From: CAZPXF01 sp964590945
Lineage (GTDB): Bacteria; Bacillota; Clostridia; Lachnospirales; Lachnospiraceae
NCBI GenBank assembly: GCA_964590945.1
Contig: CAZPXF010000003.1
Span: 1-48,249 of the forward strand
Direction of reading: 5' to 3'
DNA: 48,249 nt
A program made the translations under genes and the position numbers. Positions 6,487 through 14,127 of the stretch are shown piece by piece. Under the pieces are notes generated by a model that saw only the letters and a program-made list of their open reading frames with translations, was not told the DNA's origin and ran no database searches. The stretch's first letter is position 1. Each line of letters begins with the position of its first letter.

Positions 6487-7044
6487 ATGATGCCGGAAAT
6501 TGCGCTGAATATTCTGGATATTGCCGAGAATTCCGTCCGCGCCGGCGCTTCCCTTATTACAATTACAGTGGAAGCGGATACAGAGAAGGATCTGCTGGAA
6601 ATACATATCAAAGACGACGGATGCGGAATGACTTCTGAGCAGCTCGCGAATGTAGAGGATCCTTTTTTTACTTCACGGACGACACGGAAGGTAGGACTGG
6701 GAGTTCCGTTTTTTAAGCTTGCTGCGGAGAGCACGGGGGGATCGTTTCAGATAAGTTCCAAACCCGGAGAGGGGACGGACGTTATGGCGGTCTTTCGGCT
6801 TGGACACATCGACCGGATGCCGCTGGGAGACATGACAGAGACGATGTATTCGCTCGTGGCGTTTCATGAAGAAATCGATTTTTACTATTTCTTTCAGGTG
6901 GACGGCAGATCGTTTGAAATGGATACAAGAGAATTCAGGGCAATACTTGGAGAGGTTTCTTTCCGTGAAAAGGAGGTCGCAGATTTTATACGCAGCTATC
7001 TGGATGAGAACACGGAGGAGACGGCGCAGGGAGTAAGACTGTGA
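6487..7044 (+). CDS. GHKL ATPase in the hydrogenase operon
   Basis: 185 residues, starting 3 bases after hydC with no ribosome-binding site of its own, so probably translationally coupled. The N-terminal two thirds is a HATPase domain: N-box NILDIAENSVRAGAS, G1 DDGCGM, F-box DPFFTSR, and G2 GLGVPFF. It lacks a dimerisation/phospho-acceptor histidine domain, so it is not a classical sensor kinase. The last 70 residues (from about HIDRMPLGDM) form an additional domain I do not recognise. ATPases of this type are common companions of hydC and hydB in clostridia; their role is not established. It is distinct from the 140-residue ATPase in the divergent operon. Confidence 0.85.
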   Translation: MMPEIALNILDIAENSVRAGASLITITVEADTEKDLLEIHIKDDGCGMTSEQLANVEDPFFTSRTTRKVGLGVPFFKLAAESTGGSFQISSKPGEGTDVMAVFRLGHIDRMPLGDMTETMYSLVAFHEEIDFYYFFQVDGRSFEMDTREFRAILGEVSFREKEVADFIRSYLDENTEETAQGVRL

Positions 7045-7088
7045 ACAGTTCAGGATTTAATATTTTAAGAAGATAGGAGGAATTTCAT

Positions 7089-7460
7089 ATGAAATCTCTG
7101 GCAGAATTAAAAGCAATTCGCGAGAAAATGGAAGGAAAAGTTGGATTTCGCAATGGAGACGTCAATCAGACAAGAGTTGTTGTCGGAATGGCAACATGCG
7201 GAATTGCAAGCGGAGCCAGACCGGTACTTAACGCACTTGCGGACGCGGTTCAGGAGCAGGGGCTCAGTGAGATCAATGTAACACAGACCGGCTGCATCGG
7301 ACTTTGTCAGTATGAGCCGATCGTTGAGGTCACCATTCCGGGACAGCAGAAAGTTACATATGTAAAGATGACGCCGGAAAAAGCTCTCGATGTACTGGAA
7401 AAGCATGTCAAAGGCGGAGAGCCGGTGATTGAATACACATTGGGTGAGGCACAGAAATAA
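7089..7460 (+). CDS. Thioredoxin-like [2Fe-2S] ferredoxin protein
   Basis: 123 residues, ATG at 7089 after AGGAGG. A stand-alone thioredoxin-fold 2Fe-2S domain: ATCGIASGARPVLNAL supplies the first cysteine of the set and TGCIGLCQYEP the last two. Similar domains form the C-terminal half of HydC and the N-terminus of HydB, so the operon encodes three related 2Fe-2S domains. It lies 17 bases before hydB. It probably transfers electrons within, or to, the HydABC complex. Only three cysteines are visible in the expected places, so cluster ligation may differ from the four-cysteine norm. Confidence 0.8.
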   Translation: MKSLAELKAIREKMEGKVGFRNGDVNQTRVVVGMATCGIASGARPVLNALADAVQEQGLSEINVTQTGCIGLCQYEPIVEVTIPGQQKVTYVKMTPEKALDVLEKHVKGGEPVIEYTLGEAQK

Positions 7461-7477
7461 AAGGAGGGAGAGACACT

Positions 7478-9268
7478 ATGTATCGTTCACATGTATTGGT
7501 TTGCGGCGGAACAGGATGTACATCATCCGGAAGCCAGAAGATCATTGATGCTTTAAATAAAGAGATTAAGAAAAACGGTCTGGAAAAGGAAGTAGCTGTT
7601 GTCAAGACAGGATGTCACGGACTTTGTGCACTTGGCCCGATCATGATTATTTATCCGGAAGCCTCCCTCTATACAATGGTTAAGGAAGAGGATATACCGG
7701 AGATCGTTTCCGAGCATCTCGGAAAAGGACGTGTGGTTACCAGACTGCTGTACAAAGAGACTGTTACGGAGGATAATGAGGTTACGCCTCTTACGGAGAC
7801 TCCATTTTACAGAAAGCAGCACAGGATCGCCCTCAGAAACTGCGGCGTTATCGATCCTGGCAATATTGAGGAATATATCGGACGCGGCGGCTATGAGGCT
7901 CTCGGCAAGGTGCTGACAGAGATGACTCCGGACGATGTGATCCAGATCCTTCTGGACGCCGGCCTTCGCGGACGCGGCGGCGCAGGCTTCCCGACAGGAT
8001 TAAAATGGAAATTTGCAAAGGCAAATGATGCAGATCAGAAATATGTCTGTTGTAATGCTGACGAGGGCGACCCGGGAGCGTTCATGGACCGTTCCGTTCT
8101 GGAAGGCGATCCGCATGTTGTTCTTGAGGCTATGGCTATCGCCGGATATACGATCGGCTCCTCCCAGGGTTACATTTACGTTCGTGCCGAGTACCCGATC
8201 GCGATTGAGAGACTTCGTGTTGCGATCGGTCAGGCAAGAGAGTACGGACTTCTTGGCAAGGATATCTTCGGAACAGGATTTGACTTCGATATCGACCTGA
8301 GACTTGGCGCCGGCGCTTTCGTATGCGGCGAGGAGACGGCTCTTATGACATCCATCGAAGGAAACCGCGGCGAGCCAAGACCAAGACCGCCGTTCCCGGC
8401 TTTGAAGGGACTTTGGGAGAGACCTACTATTTTGAATAATGTTGAGACATGGGCAAATATTCCGCAGATCATCCTGAACGGACCTGAGTGGTTCGCTTCC
8501 ATGGGAACCGAAAAGTCCAAAGGAACAAAGGTATTCGCACTTGGCGGAAAGATCAATAATACCGGACTTGTTGAGATTCCAATGGGAACTACGCTCCGTG
8601 AGGTTGTAGAGGAGATCGGAGGCGGCATCCCGAACGGCAAGAAGTTTAAAGCGGCTCAGACCGGCGGACCATCCGGCGGATGTATTCCGGCAGAGCATTT
8701 TGACATCCCGATCGACTACGACAATCTGATCGCTATCGGTTCTATGATGGGATCCGGCGGACTGATCGTTATGGATGAAGATACCTGTATGGTAGATATT
8801 GCAAAGTTCTTCCTTCAGTTCACGGTAGACGAGTCCTGCGGAAAATGTACGGCATGCCGTATCGGAACAAGACGTATGCTTGAGATTCTCGATAAGATTA
8901 CGGCAGGCAAAGCGGAATTATCCGATCTTGACAAGCTGGAAGAACTTGCAGATTACATGAAGAGCAACTGCCTGTGCGCGCTTGGTCAGACAGCTCCGAA
9001 CCCGGTTCTTTCTACCATGCGTTACTTCAGGGATGAATATGTTGCTCATATCGTGGATAAGAAGTGTCCTGCAGGCGTATGTAAAGAACTGCTTCAGTAC
9101 AAGATCAATCCGGATAAGTGTAAGGGATGTACACTTTGCGCCCGCAACTGTCCGGCAAATGCGATCATCGGCAAGGTAAAGGAGCCTCATATGATCGATT
9201 CTACGAAGTGTCTGAAGTGCGGTACTTGTCTTGAGAAGTGTCGTTTCGGTGCAATTTACAAAGAGTAA
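7478..9268 (+). CDS. hydB: HydB: NuoF-like NADH/flavin subunit of electron-bifurcating hydrogenase
   Basis: 596 residues, ATG at 7478 after GGAGGG. Domains in order: N-terminal 2Fe-2S thioredoxin-like domain (CGGTGCTSSG, CHGLCALGP); FMN/NADH-binding NuoF core (GRGGAGFPTGLKW, NADEGDPGAF, CGEETALMTSIEG); a 4Fe-4S motif ESCGKCTACRIGTRR; and two C-terminal ferredoxin 4Fe-4S motifs (CKGCTLCARNC, CLKCGTCLEKC). The C-terminal ferredoxin pair is typical of HydB. This subunit binds NAD(H) and FMN and is where flavin-linked electron transfer or bifurcation occurs. Length and motif order are complete. Confidence 0.95.
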   Translation: MYRSHVLVCGGTGCTSSGSQKIIDALNKEIKKNGLEKEVAVVKTGCHGLCALGPIMIIYPEASLYTMVKEEDIPEIVSEHLGKGRVVTRLLYKETVTEDNEVTPLTETPFYRKQHRIALRNCGVIDPGNIEEYIGRGGYEALGKVLTEMTPDDVIQILLDAGLRGRGGAGFPTGLKWKFAKANDADQKYVCCNADEGDPGAFMDRSVLEGDPHVVLEAMAIAGYTIGSSQGYIYVRAEYPIAIERLRVAIGQAREYGLLGKDIFGTGFDFDIDLRLGAGAFVCGEETALMTSIEGNRGEPRPRPPFPALKGLWERPTILNNVETWANIPQIILNGPEWFASMGTEKSKGTKVFALGGKINNTGLVEIPMGTTLREVVEEIGGGIPNGKKFKAAQTGGPSGGCIPAEHFDIPIDYDNLIAIGSMMGSGGLIVMDEDTCMVDIAKFFLQFTVDESCGKCTACRIGTRRMLEILDKITAGKAELSDLDKLEELADYMKSNCLCALGQTAPNPVLSTMRYFRDEYVAHIVDKKCPAGVCKELLQYKINPDKCKGCTLCARNCPANAIIGKVKEPHMIDSTKCLKCGTCLEKCRFGAIYKE

Positions 9269-9283
9269 TGGAGGATGTCTGAT

Positions 9284-11029
9284 ATGGAAAATATGGTTAA
9301 TCTTAAAATTAATGGCATGGATGTATCTGCTCCAGCAGGTTCAACGATCCTGGAAGCAGCAAAACTGGCAAATATTGATATCCCTACACTCTGCTATCTG
9401 AAGGATATCAATGCAATCGGCGCCTGTCGTATGTGTGTTGTTGAAGTAAAGGGCGCCAGAAACCTTGCGGCAGCATGTGTATTTCCTGTAAATGAGGGAA
9501 TGGAAGTGCTGACAAACACACCAAGGCTTCTGAAATACAGAAGAAGAACGCTTCAGCTTCTGCTCTCCAACCACAACATGGACTGCCTTGGCTGCGTAAG
9601 AAGCGGAAATTGCGAGCTTCAGCAGCTTTGTAAGGAGCTTGGAGTTACAGATACCAATTATTATGAGGGAGCAAAGACTCCGTCTGAGATCGATGATTCG
9701 GCGGCTCATATGATCCGTGACAACAGTAAATGTATCCTTTGCCGCCGGTGTACAGCAGTCTGCGAGAAGGTTCAGGCAGTCGGCGTAATCGGGCCGAACA
9801 AACGTGGATTCGCATCCCACATTGGCTCTGCTTTTGGCATGGGACTTGGCGAGACGAGCTGCGTATCCTGCGGACAGTGTATTGCGGTATGTCCGACAGG
9901 CGCTCTGCATGAGAAGGAGTATATCGATGATATCCTCAATGCGATCGCAGATCCGTCAAAGCATGTGGTTGTCCAGACAGCTCCGTCCGTACGTGCCGGA
10001 CTCGGAGAGGAATTTGGCTATCCGATCGGAACTGACGTGGAAGGAAAGATGGCGGCAGCTCTTCGGAGAATCGGATTTGACAAGGTATTTGATACCGATT
10101 TCAGCGCCGATCTTACAATTATGGAGGAAGCTCATGAGTTCCTTGACCGTGTACAGAACGGCGGAAAACTTCCGCTGATCACCTCCTGTTCACCAGGATG
10201 GATCAAATACTGCGAGCATTATTTCCCGGAAATGATCGAGAATCTTTCCAGCTGTAAATCTCCGCAGCAGATGTTCGGCGCGGTTACAAAGACATACTAT
10301 GCAGAGAAGATGGGTATCGATCCGAAAGATATCGTATGCGTCAGCGTAATGCCTTGTACGGCTAAGAAATTCGAGATCGGACGTGACGATCAGGATGCGG
10401 CCGGCGTTCCGGACGTTGATATTGCGATCACAACAAGAGAGCTTGCAAGAATGATCAAGCGCGTCGGCATTGATTTCCGTTCACTTCCGGATGAAGGCTT
10501 CGACGATCCTCTCGGAGAGTCCACAGGTGCAGGCGTTATCTTCGGAGCAACGGGCGGTGTTATGGAGGCTGCTCTGCGTACGGCAGTAGAGACTCTGACA
10601 GGTGAAGAGCTTGCAAATCCGGAATTCCTGGATGTCCGTGGAACGAAAGGAATCAAGGAGGCTACATATAATGTGGCAGGTCTGGATGTGAAGGTTGCGG
10701 TAGCATCCGGTCTTGGAAATGCAAAAGAGCTTCTTACAAGAGTGAAAAATGGCGAGGCTGATTATCATTTCATCGAGATCATGGCATGTCCTGGCGGATG
10801 TGTAAACGGTGGCGGACAGCCGCAGGTACGAGGAAGCGTTCGGAATAATGTAGATATCCGCGCACTTCGTGCAAAGGCTTTGTATGACAACGATTCCAAT
10901 AAAGAGATTCGTAAGTCGCACGAGAATCCATCCATCAAGAAGATCTATAATGAGTATCTTGGCGAGCCTGGAAGCGAGAGAGCACATCATATTCTGCATA
11001 CATCATATGTAAAGAGAACAATTAACTAA
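9284..11029 (+). CDS. hydA: HydA: catalytic [FeFe]-hydrogenase subunit
   Basis: 581 residues from the ATG at 9284, which has GGAGG 9 bases upstream; an ATG at 9275 directly abuts that motif. N-terminal plant-type 2Fe-2S domain (GACRMCVVEV), His-ligated 4Fe-4S region (HNMDCLGCVRSGNCELQQLC), two 4Fe-4S motifs (CILCRRCTAVC, CVSCGQCIAVC), then the H-cluster domain. H-cluster motifs are TSCSPGW (about 300-306), MPCTAKKFE and EIMACPGGCVNGGGQP. The first motif carries Ser where TSCCP is textbook. A C-terminal small-subunit-like tail (to residue 581) includes IKKIYNEYLGEP. It catalyses 2H+ + 2e- <-> H2 in the cytosol as part of HydABC. Confidence 0.95.
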   Translation: MENMVNLKINGMDVSAPAGSTILEAAKLANIDIPTLCYLKDINAIGACRMCVVEVKGARNLAAACVFPVNEGMEVLTNTPRLLKYRRRTLQLLLSNHNMDCLGCVRSGNCELQQLCKELGVTDTNYYEGAKTPSEIDDSAAHMIRDNSKCILCRRCTAVCEKVQAVGVIGPNKRGFASHIGSAFGMGLGETSCVSCGQCIAVCPTGALHEKEYIDDILNAIADPSKHVVVQTAPSVRAGLGEEFGYPIGTDVEGKMAAALRRIGFDKVFDTDFSADLTIMEEAHEFLDRVQNGGKLPLITSCSPGWIKYCEHYFPEMIENLSSCKSPQQMFGAVTKTYYAEKMGIDPKDIVCVSVMPCTAKKFEIGRDDQDAAGVPDVDIAITTRELARMIKRVGIDFRSLPDEGFDDPLGESTGAGVIFGATGGVMEAALRTAVETLTGEELANPEFLDVRGTKGIKEATYNVAGLDVKVAVASGLGNAKELLTRVKNGEADYHFIEIMACPGGCVNGGGQPQVRGSVRNNVDIRALRAKALYDNDSNKEIRKSHENPSIKKIYNEYLGEPGSERAHHILHTSYVKRTIN

Positions 11030-11035
11030 GAACGA

Positions 11036-11064
11036 TTGACAATCAAAATCTGATTTAGTAAGTT
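11036..11064 (+). promoter_or_regulatory. Possible promoter of the sensory hydrogenase transcript
   Basis: A perfect TTGACA (11036-11041), 17 bp, and TAAGTT (11059-11064). It starts 7 bases after the hydA stop. The -35 lies in the palindrome GATTGACAATC (11034-11044). The predicted start, about 11071, falls just before the terminator hairpin at 11076-11109. Confidence 0.45.
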
Positions 11065-11075
11065 AATAGTGAGGA

Positions 11076-11109
11076 GGATGTCTCAATCCGAATTGAGACA
11101 TCCTTTTTT
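11076..11109 (+). terminator. Strong intrinsic terminator / candidate leader attenuator
   Basis: A 12-bp perfect stem (GGATGTCTCAAT with ATTGAGACATCC), a CCGA loop and six T residues. It ends the hydCBA transcript. Because it also lies between a possible promoter (11036-11064) and the start of the next gene at 11150, it may attenuate transcription of that gene. Confidence 0.9.
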
Positions 11110-11149
11110 CGGATTTATGAGGGGATCAGGAATTGTGAGGTGAAGAAGG

Positions 11150-12862
11150 ATGAGTGTTATTGATTTCAAGGACGCCAATTGCAGACATTGCTATAAATGT
11201 GTCCGTAACTGTAGTGTGAAAGCTATCCAGATTAAAAATGAACAGGCATATATCATTGAGGATCAGTGCATTTTGTGCGGGCATTGTCTGGAAGTCTGTC
11301 CGCAGAATGCGAAACGGTTCTCCAGCGACCTGGCGAAAATTCACGGATTTTTGGGACGGGGCGAGAAGGTGGTCGTATCGATCGCGCCGGCTTATATGGG
11401 GATCCTGCCGTTTGAGAAGCCGGGACAGGTCGTGGACGCGCTGCTTCGGCTTGGATTTGCAGAGGTGCGCGAGACCGCAGAAGGCGCCAGATATGTAACG
11501 GAGGAGTACCGCCGTTATTTGAAAGAAGGAAGGATGAAGAATATCATCACGACATGCTGCCCGGCGGTCAATGATCTGGTGGAGAAATATTTCCCATCTG
11601 TTACTGAGCAGCTGGCGCCGGTCGTATCTCCGATGATCGCGCATGGACGTCTCATCAAAAAGATGTACGGGGAAGATGTAAAGGTCGTATTTCTGGGGCC
11701 GTGCATTGCGAAGAAGAAAGAGGCGGAGGATGACAAGAGGGTTGCGGATGCCATAGATGCGGTATTTACCTTCGAGGAATTTATGGACTGGATCAATATG
11801 AAAAATATCCGCCTTTCTGACTGTGAGGATTATCCAATGGCGAATCCGGATATGAGCGTAAATCAGATGTATCCGCTAAGCGGAGGCGTGATCGAGTCTG
11901 TAAATGCGGCTGCACCGGGCGATTCTTACCAGAGGGTACATATCGACGGCGTGGAATCCTGCATGGAGCTGTTCCGATCGATCGAACGGGGAGAGATCTC
12001 CGGCGGTTTCTTTGAAGTGAATGTCTGTGAAGGAGGGTGCGTCAAAGGACCGGGAGCATATAATCTGAAGCGGTCGCTCGGAAAGAGCAAGCTGGAGCTG
12101 CAAAAGCGGGCCGGACATAAAGAGCCGGAATGTGCAGATATTCGGAATGTGCAGATGGAGAAGCTTTTTGAGCCGCATCCTCCGAAGATGAAAAAGCCAA
12201 CCAGCGACCAGATACGAAAGATATTGAACCAGATGAATAAATTTTCAACGAAGGATGAATTGAACTGCGGCGCCTGCGGATACCATACCTGCCGTGAAAA
12301 GGCAGAGGCCATCTTTCAGGGAAAAGCAGAGATCAGTATGTGTCTGCCATATGCTCTGGCAAATGCGGAGTCCATGTCCAACATCGTTATGGATACGACG
12401 CCGAATCTGATCTTTATTGTCGACAACGAGCTGCGTATCCGTGAGTGCAATAAAAGGGTGCAGAAGCTGTTCGGGATTTCCCATGAGGAAGCGCTGGAGG
12501 CATATATATTTGAAATGGTGGATGAGACAGATATCGTGGCTGTGTTGGATACGAAGCAGCCCATCGCGCATAAAAGGCTTGAGCTGGAGCAGATCGGACT
12601 GAGGGTAGAGGAGCAGATCGCCTATATCGACAATATGGACAGCGTTCTTGTTATCTACAGGGATGTCACCAGTGAGGAAGAAGCGAAGGAAAAGAATTAT
12701 AATATGAGGATGGAAACGGTGCAGATTGCCCAGAAGGTCATCGACAAGCAGATGATGGTCGCACAGGAGATTGCGGGACTTTTGGGTGAAACAACTGCGG
12801 AGACTAAGGTGACGCTGACAAGGCTCAGGGATTCCCTGCTGGATGATGGCGAGGAGGGATAG
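11150..12862 (+). CDS. HydS-like sensory [FeFe]-hydrogenase with PAS domain
   Basis: 570 residues. Two 4Fe-4S motifs (C11/14/17/21 and C40/43/46/50) are followed by an H-cluster domain with TTCCP (C136, C137), GPCIAKKKE (C185) and NVCEGGC (C293, C297). A FeS domain follows (NCGACGYHTC, C373/376/381, and C398), then a PAS domain (about 405-510) including NLIFIVDNELRIRECN. The C-terminal 60 residues are helical. This is the architecture of the group C sensory hydrogenases, thought to sense H2 and signal through PAS. The next gene, 1 base downstream, is a SpoIIE-type phosphatase, the usual output partner in such clusters. All H-cluster cysteines are present. Confidence 0.9.
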   Translation: MSVIDFKDANCRHCYKCVRNCSVKAIQIKNEQAYIIEDQCILCGHCLEVCPQNAKRFSSDLAKIHGFLGRGEKVVVSIAPAYMGILPFEKPGQVVDALLRLGFAEVRETAEGARYVTEEYRRYLKEGRMKNIITTCCPAVNDLVEKYFPSVTEQLAPVVSPMIAHGRLIKKMYGEDVKVVFLGPCIAKKKEAEDDKRVADAIDAVFTFEEFMDWINMKNIRLSDCEDYPMANPDMSVNQMYPLSGGVIESVNAAAPGDSYQRVHIDGVESCMELFRSIERGEISGGFFEVNVCEGGCVKGPGAYNLKRSLGKSKLELQKRAGHKEPECADIRNVQMEKLFEPHPPKMKKPTSDQIRKILNQMNKFSTKDELNCGACGYHTCREKAEAIFQGKAEISMCLPYALANAESMSNIVMDTTPNLIFIVDNELRIRECNKRVQKLFGISHEEALEAYIFEMVDETDIVAVLDTKQPIAHKRLELEQIGLRVEEQIAYIDNMDSVLVIYRDVTSEEEAKEKNYNMRMETVQIAQKVIDKQMMVAQEIAGLLGETTAETKVTLTRLRDSLLDDGEEG

Positions 12863-12863
12863 C

Positions 12864-14036
12864 ATGAGTTTCAGTATTGATGTTGCATGGAAGAGTCTCA
12901 ATCATTTTGGAGAGGAGCTGTGCGGGGATAAGGTGGAAATCGTTAAGCGGGAGGATTCGGACATCGTAATCCTCTCCGATGGTATGGGGAGCGGCGTAAA
13001 GGCGAATATTCTGGCGACGCTGACATCCAAGATCCTCGGCACGATGTTCCTGAACGGAGCCAATATCGAAGAATGTGTTGAGACGATCGCCAGCACCCTT
13101 CCGATCTGTAAGGTGCGCGAGGTCGCGTATTCCACGTTCAGTATTTTGCAGATCTTTCATGATGGAAATGCATATCTGGTGGAATTTGATAATCCGGCCT
13201 GTGTATTTATACGGGATAAGAAGATTGTGGATTACCCTTATGTGGAACGTGAGGTTGCCGGGAAAAACATTCATGAATATCGGTTTCAGGTTCAGACGAA
13301 CGACTGCTTTGTGCTGATGTGCGACGGTGTAATTTATGCAGGAGCCGGAGAGCTTTTGAATTATGGCTGGCAGTGGCCGGATATGGCGGAGTATACGCTG
13401 AAGTGCACGAAAGAGACGCTGTCATCCGCGCGTCTGGCGGCGATGCTGATCCAGGCATGCGACGATCTGTATCAGGGCAAGCCGAGCGATGACACGACGA
13501 TCGCAGTTACCCGTGTTATTGACAGAAAGGTACTGAATATTTTTACAGGGCCGCCGCAGAGCAAGGAGGACGACGAGAAGCTGATGCATGATTTCATGAG
13601 TCAGGAAGGAAAGAAAGTCGTATCCGGCGGAACGAGCGCCAATATCGTTGCCCGCACCCTGAAAAAAGAGATACGGACGATCCTGGAAAGCGATGATGCG
13701 AGCGTGCCGCCGATGGCAAAGATCGAGGGCATGGATCTTGTTATAGAGGGCGTACTGACGCTGGATAAGACATTGCGTCTTCTGAAGCGCTATAACTCAG
13801 AGGAATTTGACATGGAATTTTTCGATAAGCTGGATGGCAATAACGGAGCCTCCAGGCTTGCGAAGATGATCATTGAGGATTGTACGGAGGTGCATTTCTT
13901 TGTCGGGACGGCGATGAATGTCGCGCACAAAAATCAGAACCTGTCGCTGGATCTGAGCGTCAGGATCAATCTCGTCAAGAATCTCATCGAAGCAATCGAA
14001 AAGATGGGGAAGATGGTGACGGTGAAGTATTATTAG
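12864..14036 (+). CDS. SpoIIE-type PP2C phosphatase coupled to the sensory hydrogenase
   Basis: 390 residues from the ATG at 12864, after GAGGAGGG; the earlier in-frame ATG at 12843 lies inside the preceding gene. The N-terminal 220 residues are a SpoIIE/PP2C domain: GDKVEIVKREDSDIVILSDGM near the start supplies the metal-binding Asp-Gly pair, and DDTTIAVTRV near 210-220 the last metal Asp. The C-terminal 165 residues form an extra domain (starting near FTGPPQSKEDD, with KKVVSGGTSANIVARTL) that I do not recognise. Such phosphatases dephosphorylate Ser/Thr on partner proteins, classically STAS-domain proteins. The target here is unknown. A bidirectional terminator follows. Confidence 0.85.
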   Translation: MSFSIDVAWKSLNHFGEELCGDKVEIVKREDSDIVILSDGMGSGVKANILATLTSKILGTMFLNGANIEECVETIASTLPICKVREVAYSTFSILQIFHDGNAYLVEFDNPACVFIRDKKIVDYPYVEREVAGKNIHEYRFQVQTNDCFVLMCDGVIYAGAGELLNYGWQWPDMAEYTLKCTKETLSSARLAAMLIQACDDLYQGKPSDDTTIAVTRVIDRKVLNIFTGPPQSKEDDEKLMHDFMSQEGKKVVSGGTSANIVARTLKKEIRTILESDDASVPPMAKIEGMDLVIEGVLTLDKTLRLLKRYNSEEFDMEFFDKLDGNNGASRLAKMIIEDCTEVHFFVGTAMNVAHKNQNLSLDLSVRINLVKNLIEAIEKMGKMVTVKYY

Positions 14037-14058
14037 CGACCTGTAACCGGAAACGCGA

Positions 14059-14084
14059 GGGGCTGTTCCGACAGCCCCTTGTTT
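14059..14084. terminator. Terminator between the phosphatase gene and aroA
   Basis: GGGGCTGT (14059-14066), TCCG loop, ACAGCCCC (14071-14078), then TTGTTT. The stem is 8 bp, all GC-rich. It separates convergent transcripts and mainly serves the plus-strand one. Confidence 0.75.
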
Positions 14085-14127
14085 CCTTGTATACAAAAGA
14101 AATCCTGGTGCAGGTTTCTTTTCCTGT

